Below are positions 20,792-31,900 of a DNA stretch of 64,000 nucleotides, in pieces. Below the pieces are notes generated by a model. That model ran no database searches. It saw only the letters and a program-made list of their open reading frames with translations, and had not been told where the DNA came from. Within the stretch, counting starts at the first letter, position 1, and every line of letters begins with the position of its first letter. The position numbers and the translations under genes are program-made. The stretch is taken from positions 2,216,001 to 2,280,000 of the forward strand of contig JAJGOT010000030.1 of the NCBI GenBank assembly GCA_022457155.1. Reading direction: 5' to 3'. This DNA comes from Cladopsammia gracilis. Its lineage: Eukaryota > Cnidaria > Anthozoa > Scleractinia > Dendrophylliidae.

Positions 20792-23700
20792 TTATTTTAA
20801 AGCTTTTGATAAAATCATAATATTGGTGGCAGACACGGGAAATAAATGAAATATGCAAATTATAACAATTTCATTATTTTGTTTAATATCACAAAGTATT
20901 TGGGGAACATCAATATAGTCATCTGTTTTCTGAAGAATCTCCAGAAGAATTTGTTTGATTTTCGACTTGAATTGAGATTTCCTCAACGATCTAAGAGATT
21001 TAGGTAGTCCGTTCCATATCATCGCGCCAGTTCTTGCAAATGATTTTTTTCATTTTTTCCGTTCGGGAGTACTCAACATAATAATTTTGGTTTGATGCAG
21101 ACCTGGTTCTATAGTTATGTACATCGGTCGTTAGTCTGAACAAACTTCTCAGATTACTTGGAACAGTTTGGTGATAAACGTCATGCATCAACAGCGAAAG
21201 ACGTTCAAAATTTAAAAAGGTTAATGATAGAGTCCTCGTTTGATGGAAGAAGGGAATGGCATGGTGCATGGGTTTAGCGAAAAATATCAATCGAAGAGCT
21301 CTTTTCTGAAGAATCAATAATTTATTTGTACGAACTTTAGCACCTTGGCCCCAAGCACATATACCATAGGTTAAATAGGGCGAAATTAGGGACTGAAAGA
21401 TAGTCAAGAGCGTTTGACGAGGAACAAAATGCCTTAACTTTGCTAAAACACCAACGCATTAACTGATTTTTCCAGATATGTGCTCAATATGGTGTTTCCA
21501 GGAGAGATCAGTATCAATATAAACTCCTAGGTATTTAACATATTCCTTCATCTCCAGAAGTTTGTGTGAATTTGTTTCATTATCAAGAACAGTAATGCGT
21601 GGAATAAATGGTAAGGATTTTTGACGCGGACGAAAAATTACAAAGTTAGAATTCTTAATATTGAGTGATAGCTTATTGGCCTTCAGCCAATCACAAAGAT
21701 TTCCAAGTTCAGTATTAATTTTGATTTCAAGTTCGCGTAAGTTTTTATTAGCATACAACATGCTAGTGTCATCATCGGCAAACAAATAAAATTTAAGCAC
21801 ACAGCTTGATTTGTGAATGTCATTAATGTACAGGAGGAATAAAAGTGGTCCAAGTACTGAACCCTGTGGGACCCCACAGAGTGTTAGTGCTTGGTTTGAT
21901 GTAGTGTCATTAACGAGTGTTGTTTGTTTACGGTTTGTTAGGTATGATCTAAACCAGTCATGCACAACACCCCTAATACCGTAATTGTAGAGCTTAGATA
22001 AAAGAATGATTCACTGTATCAAACGCTTTTTTAAGATCAATAAAAATTCCGCACGTGTATTTTTCTTGGTCCATGTTGCATTGTATGGTGTTAATAATAT
22101 CAAGTATTGCGTGTTGGGTGTTATGTTTAGTACGAAACCCGTATTGTGAGGCAAATAGGATGTCATATTTGTCAATAAATTTACTGAGTCTAGTAAACAT
22201 AATTTTCAAAAATTCTGTTATAAACAGACAGAAGGGAGATTGGGCGATAGTTTCCTGCCTCCGTGGCATCATCTGCCTTAAAAACGGAAATTATTTTAGC
22301 AAGTTTAAATTTATCTGGATAAATTCCACATGAGATAGATTGGTTAAAAATATTTGCTAAAGGTTCACTTATAATATATAAATTTACCCATTTTAAGAAG
22401 TTTAATAGGACACGAACAAAACCCATAGGCTTTATTATTTGATAACAGACTGATTTCACTCACAATGTCACTTGGAGAAACTGGTTCAAAACTGAACGTA
22501 TTAAGTAACGGTGGATCTAGAAAATGACTGAAACATTTTTCCACAGGGGGTATGGCGCTGGCTAATTTGTGGCCAACGTTTGCAAAATAGTTATTCATTG
22601 TATTACTTATTTCTTTATGGTTGCATGTTAATTTATTGTTTTTACTGGTTTTGAGACTGTTTATTTTATTTACTTTATTTCTGTTGCGAAATATCAGCGA
22701 ATTAATCCCGTTCCACGTTTGCTTAATATCAAATAATGTTGACGTAAAATAATGGCGATAGTAGTTCTTTTTACTTAATCCAATTAGTGTTGTCAGTTTA
22801 TTACGATAGATCCTATATTTGTCAGTATCACCGTTTAGGAAAAGATTATTTGTTATTCTTATTGAGGTCATTAAGCCTTTTGTTATCCAAGGTTTAGAAA
22901 GAATTTTAAACTTCCTTTGGAGATGTTTTTCATTGGGGCATGCTTGTTCACTTCTTTATTGATTTTATTGTAAAAGGTCGAAAACACTAAGTTGGTATCC
23001 GGCTTATCGCAAACTTCATTCCAGTTAATTTCCGATAACTCCATTAAAAATTGGTTCTCATTGAATCTTGAATAATCTCTTATGTTTGGTTGACTATGTT
23101 TTGAACGCCTCGCAATGGGAAGTAGAAAGACAAACCTGCACAAAATGATCACTTACATCCGATACGATATTTCCACTTGTCAAAAATTCATCAAGATTAT
23201 TGGTAAATATATTATCAATTAAGGTGGCCGAATTTCCGTGGACCCTGGTTGGTTTATCGATTGTGGGCAAAAAAGATAAACTCTGAATAGTTTGGAGTAA
23301 ATTCTGGCTGAAGGAACAGGACTCATATTTTAACAGATCTATATCAAAGTCCCCAAGGAAATAAATGGTTTTGTTACTGCTGCTCAGCTGTTCAAGAGTA
23401 AATGAAACATAGTTAAGAAACGCTTCTGGATTGTTATGCTGCCTGTAGACAATCCCGCATATGATGTTCTTAGTGTTAGTTTGTTAAAATTCAATCCAGA
23501 GTGCTTGAAAAGCGGTATTTGAAGTACGTTCAATAACCCTATAATTTAGTTGTTCTTTTATATAAAAACCAACACCTCCCGCTGAAAGAGGTGTTGGTAC
23601 TGATTCAAAGCAATAGCCTTGTAATACTGGTATGAATTCAGGAGAATCTGAATTGCAAATTCTAGTTTCTGTTAAGCCTATTACATCAAAATTGACTCCA

Positions 23701-24119
23701 ATTTCGCCCAAAATTTGGTTTTGGAGATCTTCAAAATTCTTTTTGAGACTCCTAACATTATTATGAAGAATACTAAAATTGCATCTAGAGTTGATCTTTA
23801 AATTTGAAGTCATTTTATAGAAGCCGTAAGGTGAATAATATCTCGATCTAGGACATTTGTTAATGTAAAGACTATTTGGGTCAAAATTATCAGTTCGTGA
23901 ATTAAACTGAAATAAACTTAAATCATGTAGGCTACATAATGATTCTAGTGGTTTTCTAGACACATTATTCAGCCCCAGCAAGCTGTTAAACAACGGATGT
24001 ATAGTCGATAATGGACTTTTACAATGGTAATAGGGGAGTTGAGATAATAACCATTTGTTACATTTAGCCTCTTGCTTTCTCTCAGTTTGAGAGATTGATC
24101 GTGACCTTCTTTGACTCAT
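20792..24119 (-). pseudogene. LINE ORF2: AP endonuclease and reverse transcriptase, frameshifted
   Basis: From the N-terminus: an endonuclease domain (NFSILHNNVRSLKKNFEDLQ, VIGLTETRI, GGVGFYI, then, after an in-frame TAA near 23484, GIVYRQHN, LGDFDIDLLK and SATLIDNIFTN); then reverse transcriptase with NYRPISLLS, QYGFRTKHNT, FIDLKKAFDTVNH, GVPQGSVLGPLLFLLYINDI, FADDDTSML and KYLGVYIDTDLSW; then the C-terminal LISPYLTYGICAWG segment. The RT catalytic F-A-D-D box is intact. At least four frame changes split it, so it is not translatable as one protein. Confidence 0.85.
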
Positions 24120-24175
24120 GATAATAAATTAGGTATTCACACTTAGCTTACATACTGTTCCGCTTGCTTCCCAGG

Positions 24176-25002
24176 TTAGTAGCCGACTTGACTTCGGCTA
24201 GTAATGTCCGTAAATTTGGCAAGGTCATTGTCGTTCTTGATGCAATAGATTCTTGACTGATCAGCTTCCCTCAAATAGATTGCACTTTCCTTTGCCCAAC
24301 AATATTTCCACATGTAACGGGTTTGAACTTTCTTTGCTTCCGCTAGAAGCGACTGAAGCCTCGGCGTTAGGTAGTCGAATAACTTTGCATTCGCGAAAGT
24401 CGCTTCTGGAATCGTTATCCCTACAGACGCTGGGTCAATTGCACTGATTTCTTTCCTGAATCGCATGACTTGTTCCTTCGCTAAGCGCCTAACGAACTTA
24501 CATACAATTGGTTTTGTTTCCTCACTAGCTCTCAATCGAGGGTACTCTATGAGCTATATCAATGTCCTGCAATGAGATATTATCAGCTCCCATTTCGTGA
24601 AAGATGTTCAGACACAGTTTCGCGCACTGATTACTTGTTTCATTAGTTTCTTGCTGCGGGACACCCAGTAGTTTTACGTTATACTGGTAATTATATTTCT
24701 CCAAGTTGTCGACCGCTACTGCTATTTCGTCGACTCTTTCCGTTAATGTTGCAACTCTTGACTGCAGACTCTCTAGAATCTTATTAGCTGATGTCTTGAA
24801 CTCCAAAAGATCATCGTACTTGGAGCTAACAAAGTCGACTGACTTCTCGACCTCAACAACATTGAACGCCTCACCGAGCAATGGCGACGACTTCACACTG
24901 AGTTTCGCTTTGAACGCGTAAAGCTCTTTGTATCATGTTTTTTTCTTCAGCGGATTTCTTTTTATCTTTCTTGTTTTTCTTCTTAACTTCAGAATCCGAC
25001 AT
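24176..25002 (-). pseudogene. LINE ORF1: coiled-coil nucleic-acid-binding protein, frameshifted
   Basis: Starts MSDSEVKKKNKKDKKKS at 25002, then a frameshift near 24920, a heptad-like coiled coil (ESLQSRVATLTERVDEIAV), an RRM-like stretch (NVKLLGVPQ) and DIAHRVP, then another frameshift near 24530 and the C-terminal KPIVCKFVRRLAKEQVM segment. Organisation resembles L1-type ORF1 proteins, which bind the element's RNA. Confidence 0.75.
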
Positions 25003-25080
25003 TATCCCGCACCGCACACCTCGAACCTAGGTCGAGGTGGTTCTCCAGTCTCATGATCCCCGTTATTGCAACCCCGAAAA

Positions 25081-25200
25081 CTAACTGAAAGAATTCAATC
25101 AGAAGTGATTCGATGTTTCCAAGACGTCATATCTAACAGTTGTAATGACTGGGTCAGCTGATCAGCGAATGAACAATAGATGCCGAAGAATAATCTAGCC
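25081..25200 (+). pseudogene. Broken duplicate of the Ly6/uPAR-NIDO gene 5' end, part 2 (beyond the LINE)
   Basis: gacgtcatatctaaca and gatcagcgaatgaacaa match intron 1 of the large gene at about 26089-26140. This shows that the LINE entered a pre-existing duplicate. Confidence 0.7.
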
Positions 25201-25277
25201 TATTTTTCACATGTTAATCTTTTAAATCCCAGAGTCATGGACTAACTCGCGACGTGTCTCTCAAAAAATTGTCGTGA

Positions 25278-25372
25278 ATAATTGTGGATTCGGGATCCGG
25301 AAGTCTAAAGGGTGACCGCGTCTGTTATATACAGGTGACCGCTATACACAGGGCCTTAATATACAGGTTTGA
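25278..25372 (-). repeat. Dispersed repeat, copy 2 (inverse of 15311-15395)
   Basis: Matches the reverse complement of the gcggtcacc-containing block near 15.3 kb. It lies just before the promoter copy that begins at about 25418. Confidence 0.8.
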
Positions 25373-25417
25373 TTTTATTGAATAAATACAATAAAATCAT
25401 CAAGCTGTTGATAAAAT

Positions 25418-25886
25418 GTGCCGTGTACGGGGAGAAAGATCGATTTGGGAGAGAAAGCAACAACACTAATTGAGAGCGGTTTCCTAACTACAGCACTGTA
25501 CGCGAAGAATGCATGGTCTGCAACTCTCTTAAATTGTTTTCTCGACTTATTGCTCAATTACCTTAGAGGAAGACCCATTTTTATTTCATAATTTATTTCA
25601 TATGCGTTCACACTCGGTCAACCAACACACGCACATACATAAAAAATTGCAACATCACACCCACCTACACATGTATTGTCTTGAGCTTTAATGGAATGTC
25701 CACGAAAAATTGTTATGACGTTTGTCATATCTATCAAATGAAAATTGCACACGGTTCGCCACAGCCACTCAAACGTAACTGTGGTGATGTCAATAATCAC
25801 GAAACAGTATCGGTAGCAATCTTTCAGTACGTTCAACGCAGTGCACTTGTCAGGCAATGTTCAAGTGTCAGATTGGCGATTTTATT
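25418..25886 (+). promoter_or_regulatory. 5' flank and 5' UTR of the Ly6/uPAR-NIDO gene
   Basis: About 470 bp conserved with the duplicate at 20128-20560, including ctctcttaaattgtt, cttaccttagaggaagacc-like sequence and ttcaacgcagtg. Conservation reflects duplication, not necessarily function. An in-frame ATG at 25857 would add ten residues to the N-terminus, but the ATG at 25887 gives the better signal peptide and is the one kept in the duplicate. Confidence 0.5.
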
Positions 25887-25941
25887 ATGAAGCTATTCAT
25901 TGCTGCAGTATTTTGCGTTCTAATGGTTGGCGATGCAGATG
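25887..25941 (+). CDS. Exon 1, signal peptide of the Ly6/uPAR-NIDO gene
   Basis: 18 codons plus one base, then the donor G|gtaagt (phase 1). The hydrophobic core LFIAAVFCVLMV is followed by GDADG, a plausible cleavage region just before the first Ly6/uPAR domain. Confidence 0.75.
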
Positions 25942-28900
25942 GTAAGTTTGCAAACAAACTTTGTTCGTATATCACTTGCTACAGTGCGCTAATAAATATA
26001 GGAGGTAAATTCACTTTATTGTTGACGATAGACAACTGAAAACTTACAACATATTAATTACTGTTAGTACATGACTGAATGTTCCCAAGACGTCATATCT
26101 AACGGTTGTACTGACTGGGTCAACTGATCAGCGAATGAACAAAAGGTTTCCGGCGGCAGTGTTTGGATAAATTGGTAACGAATGAGAATACAGTGCTCCA
26201 ACACTTCGCCTCCTCCCGGCCGTTATATTCTTTCATCATTTACTGTCATGAGAATTTGCAGGGCATCACTAGCTTAGTTTAATTTCCTTTTCATGTTAGC
26301 TCTCGGATGATCCATGATTCGGCATTAATGTTTATTTTGGCGTTTTTATCGATCGTTATCGTGAATTGTTTAATAACCGTAACTTTGCAATTATTACTTC
26401 CAAATTCTTGGTAAACATTATTAAAGTACCGGCTAATATATCGTGTTTCTTAATGATAGCCAGCAGCTTGCTTCAGTTAAGCTTACTTTTATCTTGAAAA
26501 AGGAAGAAAAAACCTCCAAAAGTGATGAAATTAAAGAAAACAAATATTATCTAAAGAGGCAAAATAGCGGCTAAAACAGTCAAAACTCCACAAGAATGCT
26601 GGCAATTTTGATTTCTTGACCGCCTGTCACGAAATCAAATTTAATGAATCGTAATCCACTTCAATCCTTGCAATCCTTCACTTTATCTCTAAACTACTGC
26701 TTCTGTTTTCCTCTATATAAATTTTGGCGGTATTTGGTGATATAACATGAAAATAGGCAAGCGAAACTTTTTTTTTGGCGGGACAGAGTCCAAACAACAA
26801 CAACAACAACAACTACATACACTTTATTTTAAAACGCTAGCCACTACAACTATATACCGTAATAGCTGGTTTCCAAGCGGGGCGTTTAACAAATATGTAT
26901 ATTACAAAAATAATAGTACCTCAGTTGCTGAATATTGCGACGCAAATAACTTATTTTCCTGCAGTAAATTTCTACAGGTGGCCATGGTCAACACGGTTTG
27001 CAAATACACATACGCCGATCAGTTGCTTTATGATAGCTAAATCCGTCGATCAGCAATCGATGTATGCTTAAATGCAAATCCGAATCCACAAATTATATGA
27101 CGGGTGAATTTTTGAGATGAAATAAAACTGTCCTAACTTCAAGCCTTACAAAGCCTTGTGTGGGATATTTTTTTTTAGGAAAACGGTCTTCGTGAGTTTT
27201 CTCACGCATTGCGAGTGAACATCGACAAAATATTCAAGCAAGTCAAGCAACAGCACGGCCTGACTGCACGTATGTGATCTCGGATGTGACCGCGGAAACA
27301 ATGACTGAGAAGGACAATATTAAACATGCGATTCAAAAATGACTATTAATACCGATTAATATGAATCTAGACTTAAGAAACCACTCAGTAGCTTTACAGT
27401 TGGGGCCAGGCTGTGGTCAGAGTCTATAAGCTTATTAAAGCTTCTTGAGCAATTGGGGTTGTAAGCGCGGTTAAGCTAACCCATATATAGCATAATGTTG
27501 ATTGCGTTAACGCAGTTAGATAATTAATCAATGGAGATCACTTTTCCAAAGTATTTTTGACCTTTAGTTTCGTCTCTGACTTGTCTTCGAATGTAACTTA
27601 TAATTAGCTTTTGAAAACACTTCTAACAAGAGAAATTAAATCCTCGGTTAAGTTTTAATCCTGGGTTAGCGAAAACCAGCTTTCGAACAACCGAGCCCTG
27701 GGCATTAAAGTCATAAGACTAAATGAATAGCCTATTACAGTCATTACAAATTCTGTTATTTACGTCAAGTTATTTTACTTGGTCTGGTCGCACTACAAAC
27801 AAAAACAAACAAAATTAGCCCATGCAAAATTCCAAAAAGTGCAAAAAATTCGAGAACACTTTGTCCCATGCATGCTCGTGACACGATGGGCCTCTTTCTT
27901 ACTAACTGATGAAGTAATGTTCCAATTTTGAGTCTGTCGACGAAATCATACGGTGTGACCAATTACAGCCATGCTCCGTCACGCGTGACCAGTATTTTTG
28001 AAAATTGAATGGAGTTTTCAAGTTTACGCGTCGGTTTTGTAAATTCATTCCGAGATTCGGAATTCCCGTGGGAATTTTACCGCATTTTCGGAAACAAAGA
28101 GCAACAAAATATCATTTTACTTTAAATGTTACACATCCAAACAATATTAGATTTTTTTATGCGTGTAGTGAAGTTATTTTTCCGTTAACTTGTGACTTTC
28201 AAAGTGCATGTTTTCCAGCGAGATCTTCAAGGTTTCATTCAGATCTCGGACGTTACAAAGAAATACCCAAATGTCCATTTCAGTCTCGTGGATACTGGTC
28301 ACGCGTGACGGAGCATGGCTGTAAATGAATCCTCTTCGACAGTACTTTTGACACTTTTGCATGAATACCATTTGTTTCTCAATACTTTACAGAATGAAAT
28401 TTAGCCGGATTTTTCTGGATCGAATTTTGATTTTTAACACTGTTGGGATCGGAGTTAACGTGTTAAAAACCAATGCGAATTAACTGTCTACAGGAAGGTA
28501 AATCCATAACTAGTCAAATTCCGTTACGTCAAGTCATTTTACTCCATACGTATTATTAAACCAAGTTGCTAGGTCACATATTATCTACCAGCTACCAGAG
28601 CCCTTACACTTAAAGAATGGCACATTGCTATCTCGGCTTTCAGTTTTGCTTTCCAACCCACCCACTCAGTTACGATTTTTCTCGTCGTATGCTTTCTTTT
28701 CATTTTCCTGTAAAAATGTTTGTCTCGTTGATGGACCGTTGATTATTTGTAGTCATCTTATTATTGTGAAGTAGTGTTATTCATTACCAGTGTTGTACGT
28801 TATTGTAGGATTTGTCAAACTGCCTGATTCCCAAACATAGCTCTTGAGTCTGTTTCTGGGTTAAGAGTAATTGCCTTCCTCATACGGGCCTGTGGTGCTC

Positions 28901-31900
28901 TCACGTAAACCGCACATCGCATTCATAACTCATGATAACTTTCCACAAAGCAAGGATACTAAAATCAATACGATATATATATATATAACGTAAACACAAC
29001 ACTACCTCTTTTCTTCAACTGATGAGTATAGTTTAGCTAAGCTTTAACAGCTCCGACTATCCAGAACGTCGCTATCGAGTGTACTGATGATGAGCAGTCG
29101 ATGCTGCCAGTCACTGAGCACCCTATGGCTTTCTTCAGTTTACAATCTCTGCTGACGGCTAATTCGGTTCTATTCAGCATATTCAGTATTGTTTGGACCA
29201 AATTCAGACCCTTTAAAAAGCCAACTTGCATTATGAAAGCTTACTCGAAGGAGTGAAGGAGGGATTCTAAATTTTAGAACGTTCTGTATTCCTGCCGATT
29301 AAATACAACATCTACATCATACGAGCTATCCTTTACTGAATGCGGCAACACGAAACTCGTAATAAGTATTTTGTTTATGCAAAAGACAGCAAAAAGATGT
29401 GATAACATACAGCAGGTTAGGCCAAGGGAAATGACAGTTAAAAACACTGTAACTATAAAAGCAAGGGTTATAATTGATCCACATCAACGGTATCTATCTC
29501 TCCTCTAACTTTACAGCTGCCATTCAACAAACAACATGTAATTTCTGTCTCGTTGATGCGGGTTTGGGTGATGACGTCACCTTGTGTAACAGCATCCAGA
29601 CTCAGATCCTTTGCTCGCCTAATAAAGAATTATTCCCCAACCTCGGTACAACTCACTGTTACACAGCTGCAGGAAGATACAAGTATCTGAACGGATCTGA
29701 GGTTATTCACACGGGTATTGCAAGAGGATGTATTAACTGCACTGGTGAGAAACTTTCCCTTCGCTGCTTAGTCAATAAATTTTATTATTAATTGCAAGTG
29801 CTCATGAGCTAACTGAACTTCGAGTTATGAAATGAATTAATCCTATTCAGCCGCGGCCCAAGTGAAAACAACGACTCGTGACAAAAACGATCGACGGCAG
29901 GCTAAAAGTGTTAACCAAATCTAATGCACTTGAATGGTGCACAGCACAAGTTTGTAAAGCAGTGGGCAATTTTGTACGTCCCTTCATCCTCTTCCCTTCA
30001 GAACAAAATACTTTAAAGCATTTCGGTGTTAAAAGAGGAAAATTGCAAAAACTAGATTATCAATATTTTTATTAAGGATGTAGTAGATTCACCGTTGTTA
30101 TATGCCACTTGTGTTGTATTTCATTTATGTAGACAAAGCAGCTGCCTGCGAAGCCTTTGCTGCCGCCTTCAATGCTCAGCCTCAAAACTGGACCTTGCTG
30201 GATGTGGAATGTAATATTGAGTGTTGTATTGGCGACAATTGTAACAACCAGAATGTGACTGTCGTTCCTGCAACCCCTGTGTCTACAACGGCTCCAGTAC
30301 CTGTGCATAACACCACTCAAGCACCTGTGCATACCACCACTCCAACTGATATTACACCAACCTCTGAATCACATGGTACGTAATAGATAAAATAAGAACT
30401 AAACTTAAACGTGCAAACGGAAACTACTTGCGTTTGTCTTGCGTTTTATTGTTTTGTTGTGTTGTGTTGTCTTGTTTTGTATTTTTCGCCCCAAGTCTAA
30501 TTGCAATTTATTACAATTCTCTTATTTTAATTTCATTGCGATTTTGGCGCGAGATCCCAGTAAATTTCTTGTCTTATGGGATTCCCTTTTTACGTTAATT
30601 TAAGTAATTTTTAATGCCTAAATAACCGCTAATAAAATAAATGGCTTAGTTAATATTAAACGTGCAAACGGAAACTACTTGCGTTTGTCTTGCGTTTTAT
30701 TGTTTTGTTGTGTTGTGTTGTGTTGTTTTGTATTTTTCGCCCCAAGTCTAATTACAATTTATTACAATTCTCTTATTCTAATTTCATTGCGATTTTGGCG
30801 CGAGATCCCAGCAAATTTCTTGTCTTATGGGATTCCCTTTCTACGTTAATTTAAGTAATTTTTAATGCCTAAAGAACCGCTAATAAAATAAATGGCTTAG
30901 TTAATATCTTATTTTAATAAGCTTTAAAAAGTACTAAAGGCAGGTTAGGCCAAGGGAAATGACAGTTAAAAACACTGTAATTATAAAAGCAAGGGTTATA
31001 ATTGATCCACATCAACGGTATATATCTCTCCTCTAACTTTACAGCTGCCATTCAACAAACAACATGTAATTTCTGTCTCGTTGATGCGGGTTTGGATGAT
31101 GACGTCTCCTTGTGTAACAGCATCCAGACTCAGATTCCTTGCTCGCCTTATGAAGAATTATTCCCCAACCTCGGTACAACTCACTGTTACACAGCTGCAG
31201 GAAGATACAAGTATCTGAACGGATCTGAGGTTATTCACACGGGCATTGCAAGAGGATGTATTAACTGCACTGGTAAGAAACTTTCTCTTCGTTGCTTCAC
31301 CGATAAGTTTTATCTTTTATTGTAAGTGCTCATAAGCTAACTGAACTTGGAGTTATGAAATCCGGCCAAATTGAAAACAACAGATTGTGACAAAAACGAT
31401 CGACAGCATACTAAAAGTGCTAACTTCAGACTAAAACATTTCGGTGTTAAAAGAGGAAATTGTAAAAATCAGATTATCAATATTTTTATTAAGAATGAAG
31501 TAGATTCACCGTTGTTATATGCCACTTGTGTTGTATTTCATTTATGTAGACAAAGCAGCTGCCTGCGCAGCCTTTGCTACCGCCTTCAATGCCCAGCCTC
31601 AAAACTGGACCTTGCTGGATGTGGAATGTAATATTGAGTGCTGTATTGGCGACAACTGTAACAACCAGAATGTGACAGTCGTTCCCGCAACCCCTGTGCA
31701 TACAACGGCTCCAGTACCTGTGCATAACACCACTCAAGCACCTGTGCATACCACCACTCCAACTGATATTACACCAACCTCTGAATCACATGGTACGTAA
31801 TAGATAAAATAAGAACTAAACTTAAACGTGCAAACGGAAACTACTTGCGTTTGTCTTGCGTTTTATTGTTTTGTTTTGTTGTGTTGTGTTGTGTTGTTTT

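Larger units (their letters stand above)
20609..25080 (-). mobile_element. LINE (CR1/L2/jockey-like non-LTR retrotransposon), nearly full length, inactivated
   Basis: A minus-strand element with ORF1, an AP endonuclease/RT ORF2 and a 3' tail of ttg/tttg repeats (20609-20650 on the plus strand). It sits inside the broken duplicate, whose intron-1 similarity resumes at about 25081-25190. Both ORFs have frameshifts and ORF2 also has an in-frame stop, so it is dead. 5' end and target duplication are not exactly resolved. Confidence 0.85.

Noticed and set aside
26747..27040. 97-residue frame with a Gln run
   Set aside because: The Gln run is the (CAA)n tail of a minus-strand retroelement fragment.
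27180..27290. Possible exon after a ttttttttag acceptor (open for about 32 codons)
   Set aside because: Ends in a stop with no donor and has no recognisable family; it would also break the phase from the signal-peptide exon.
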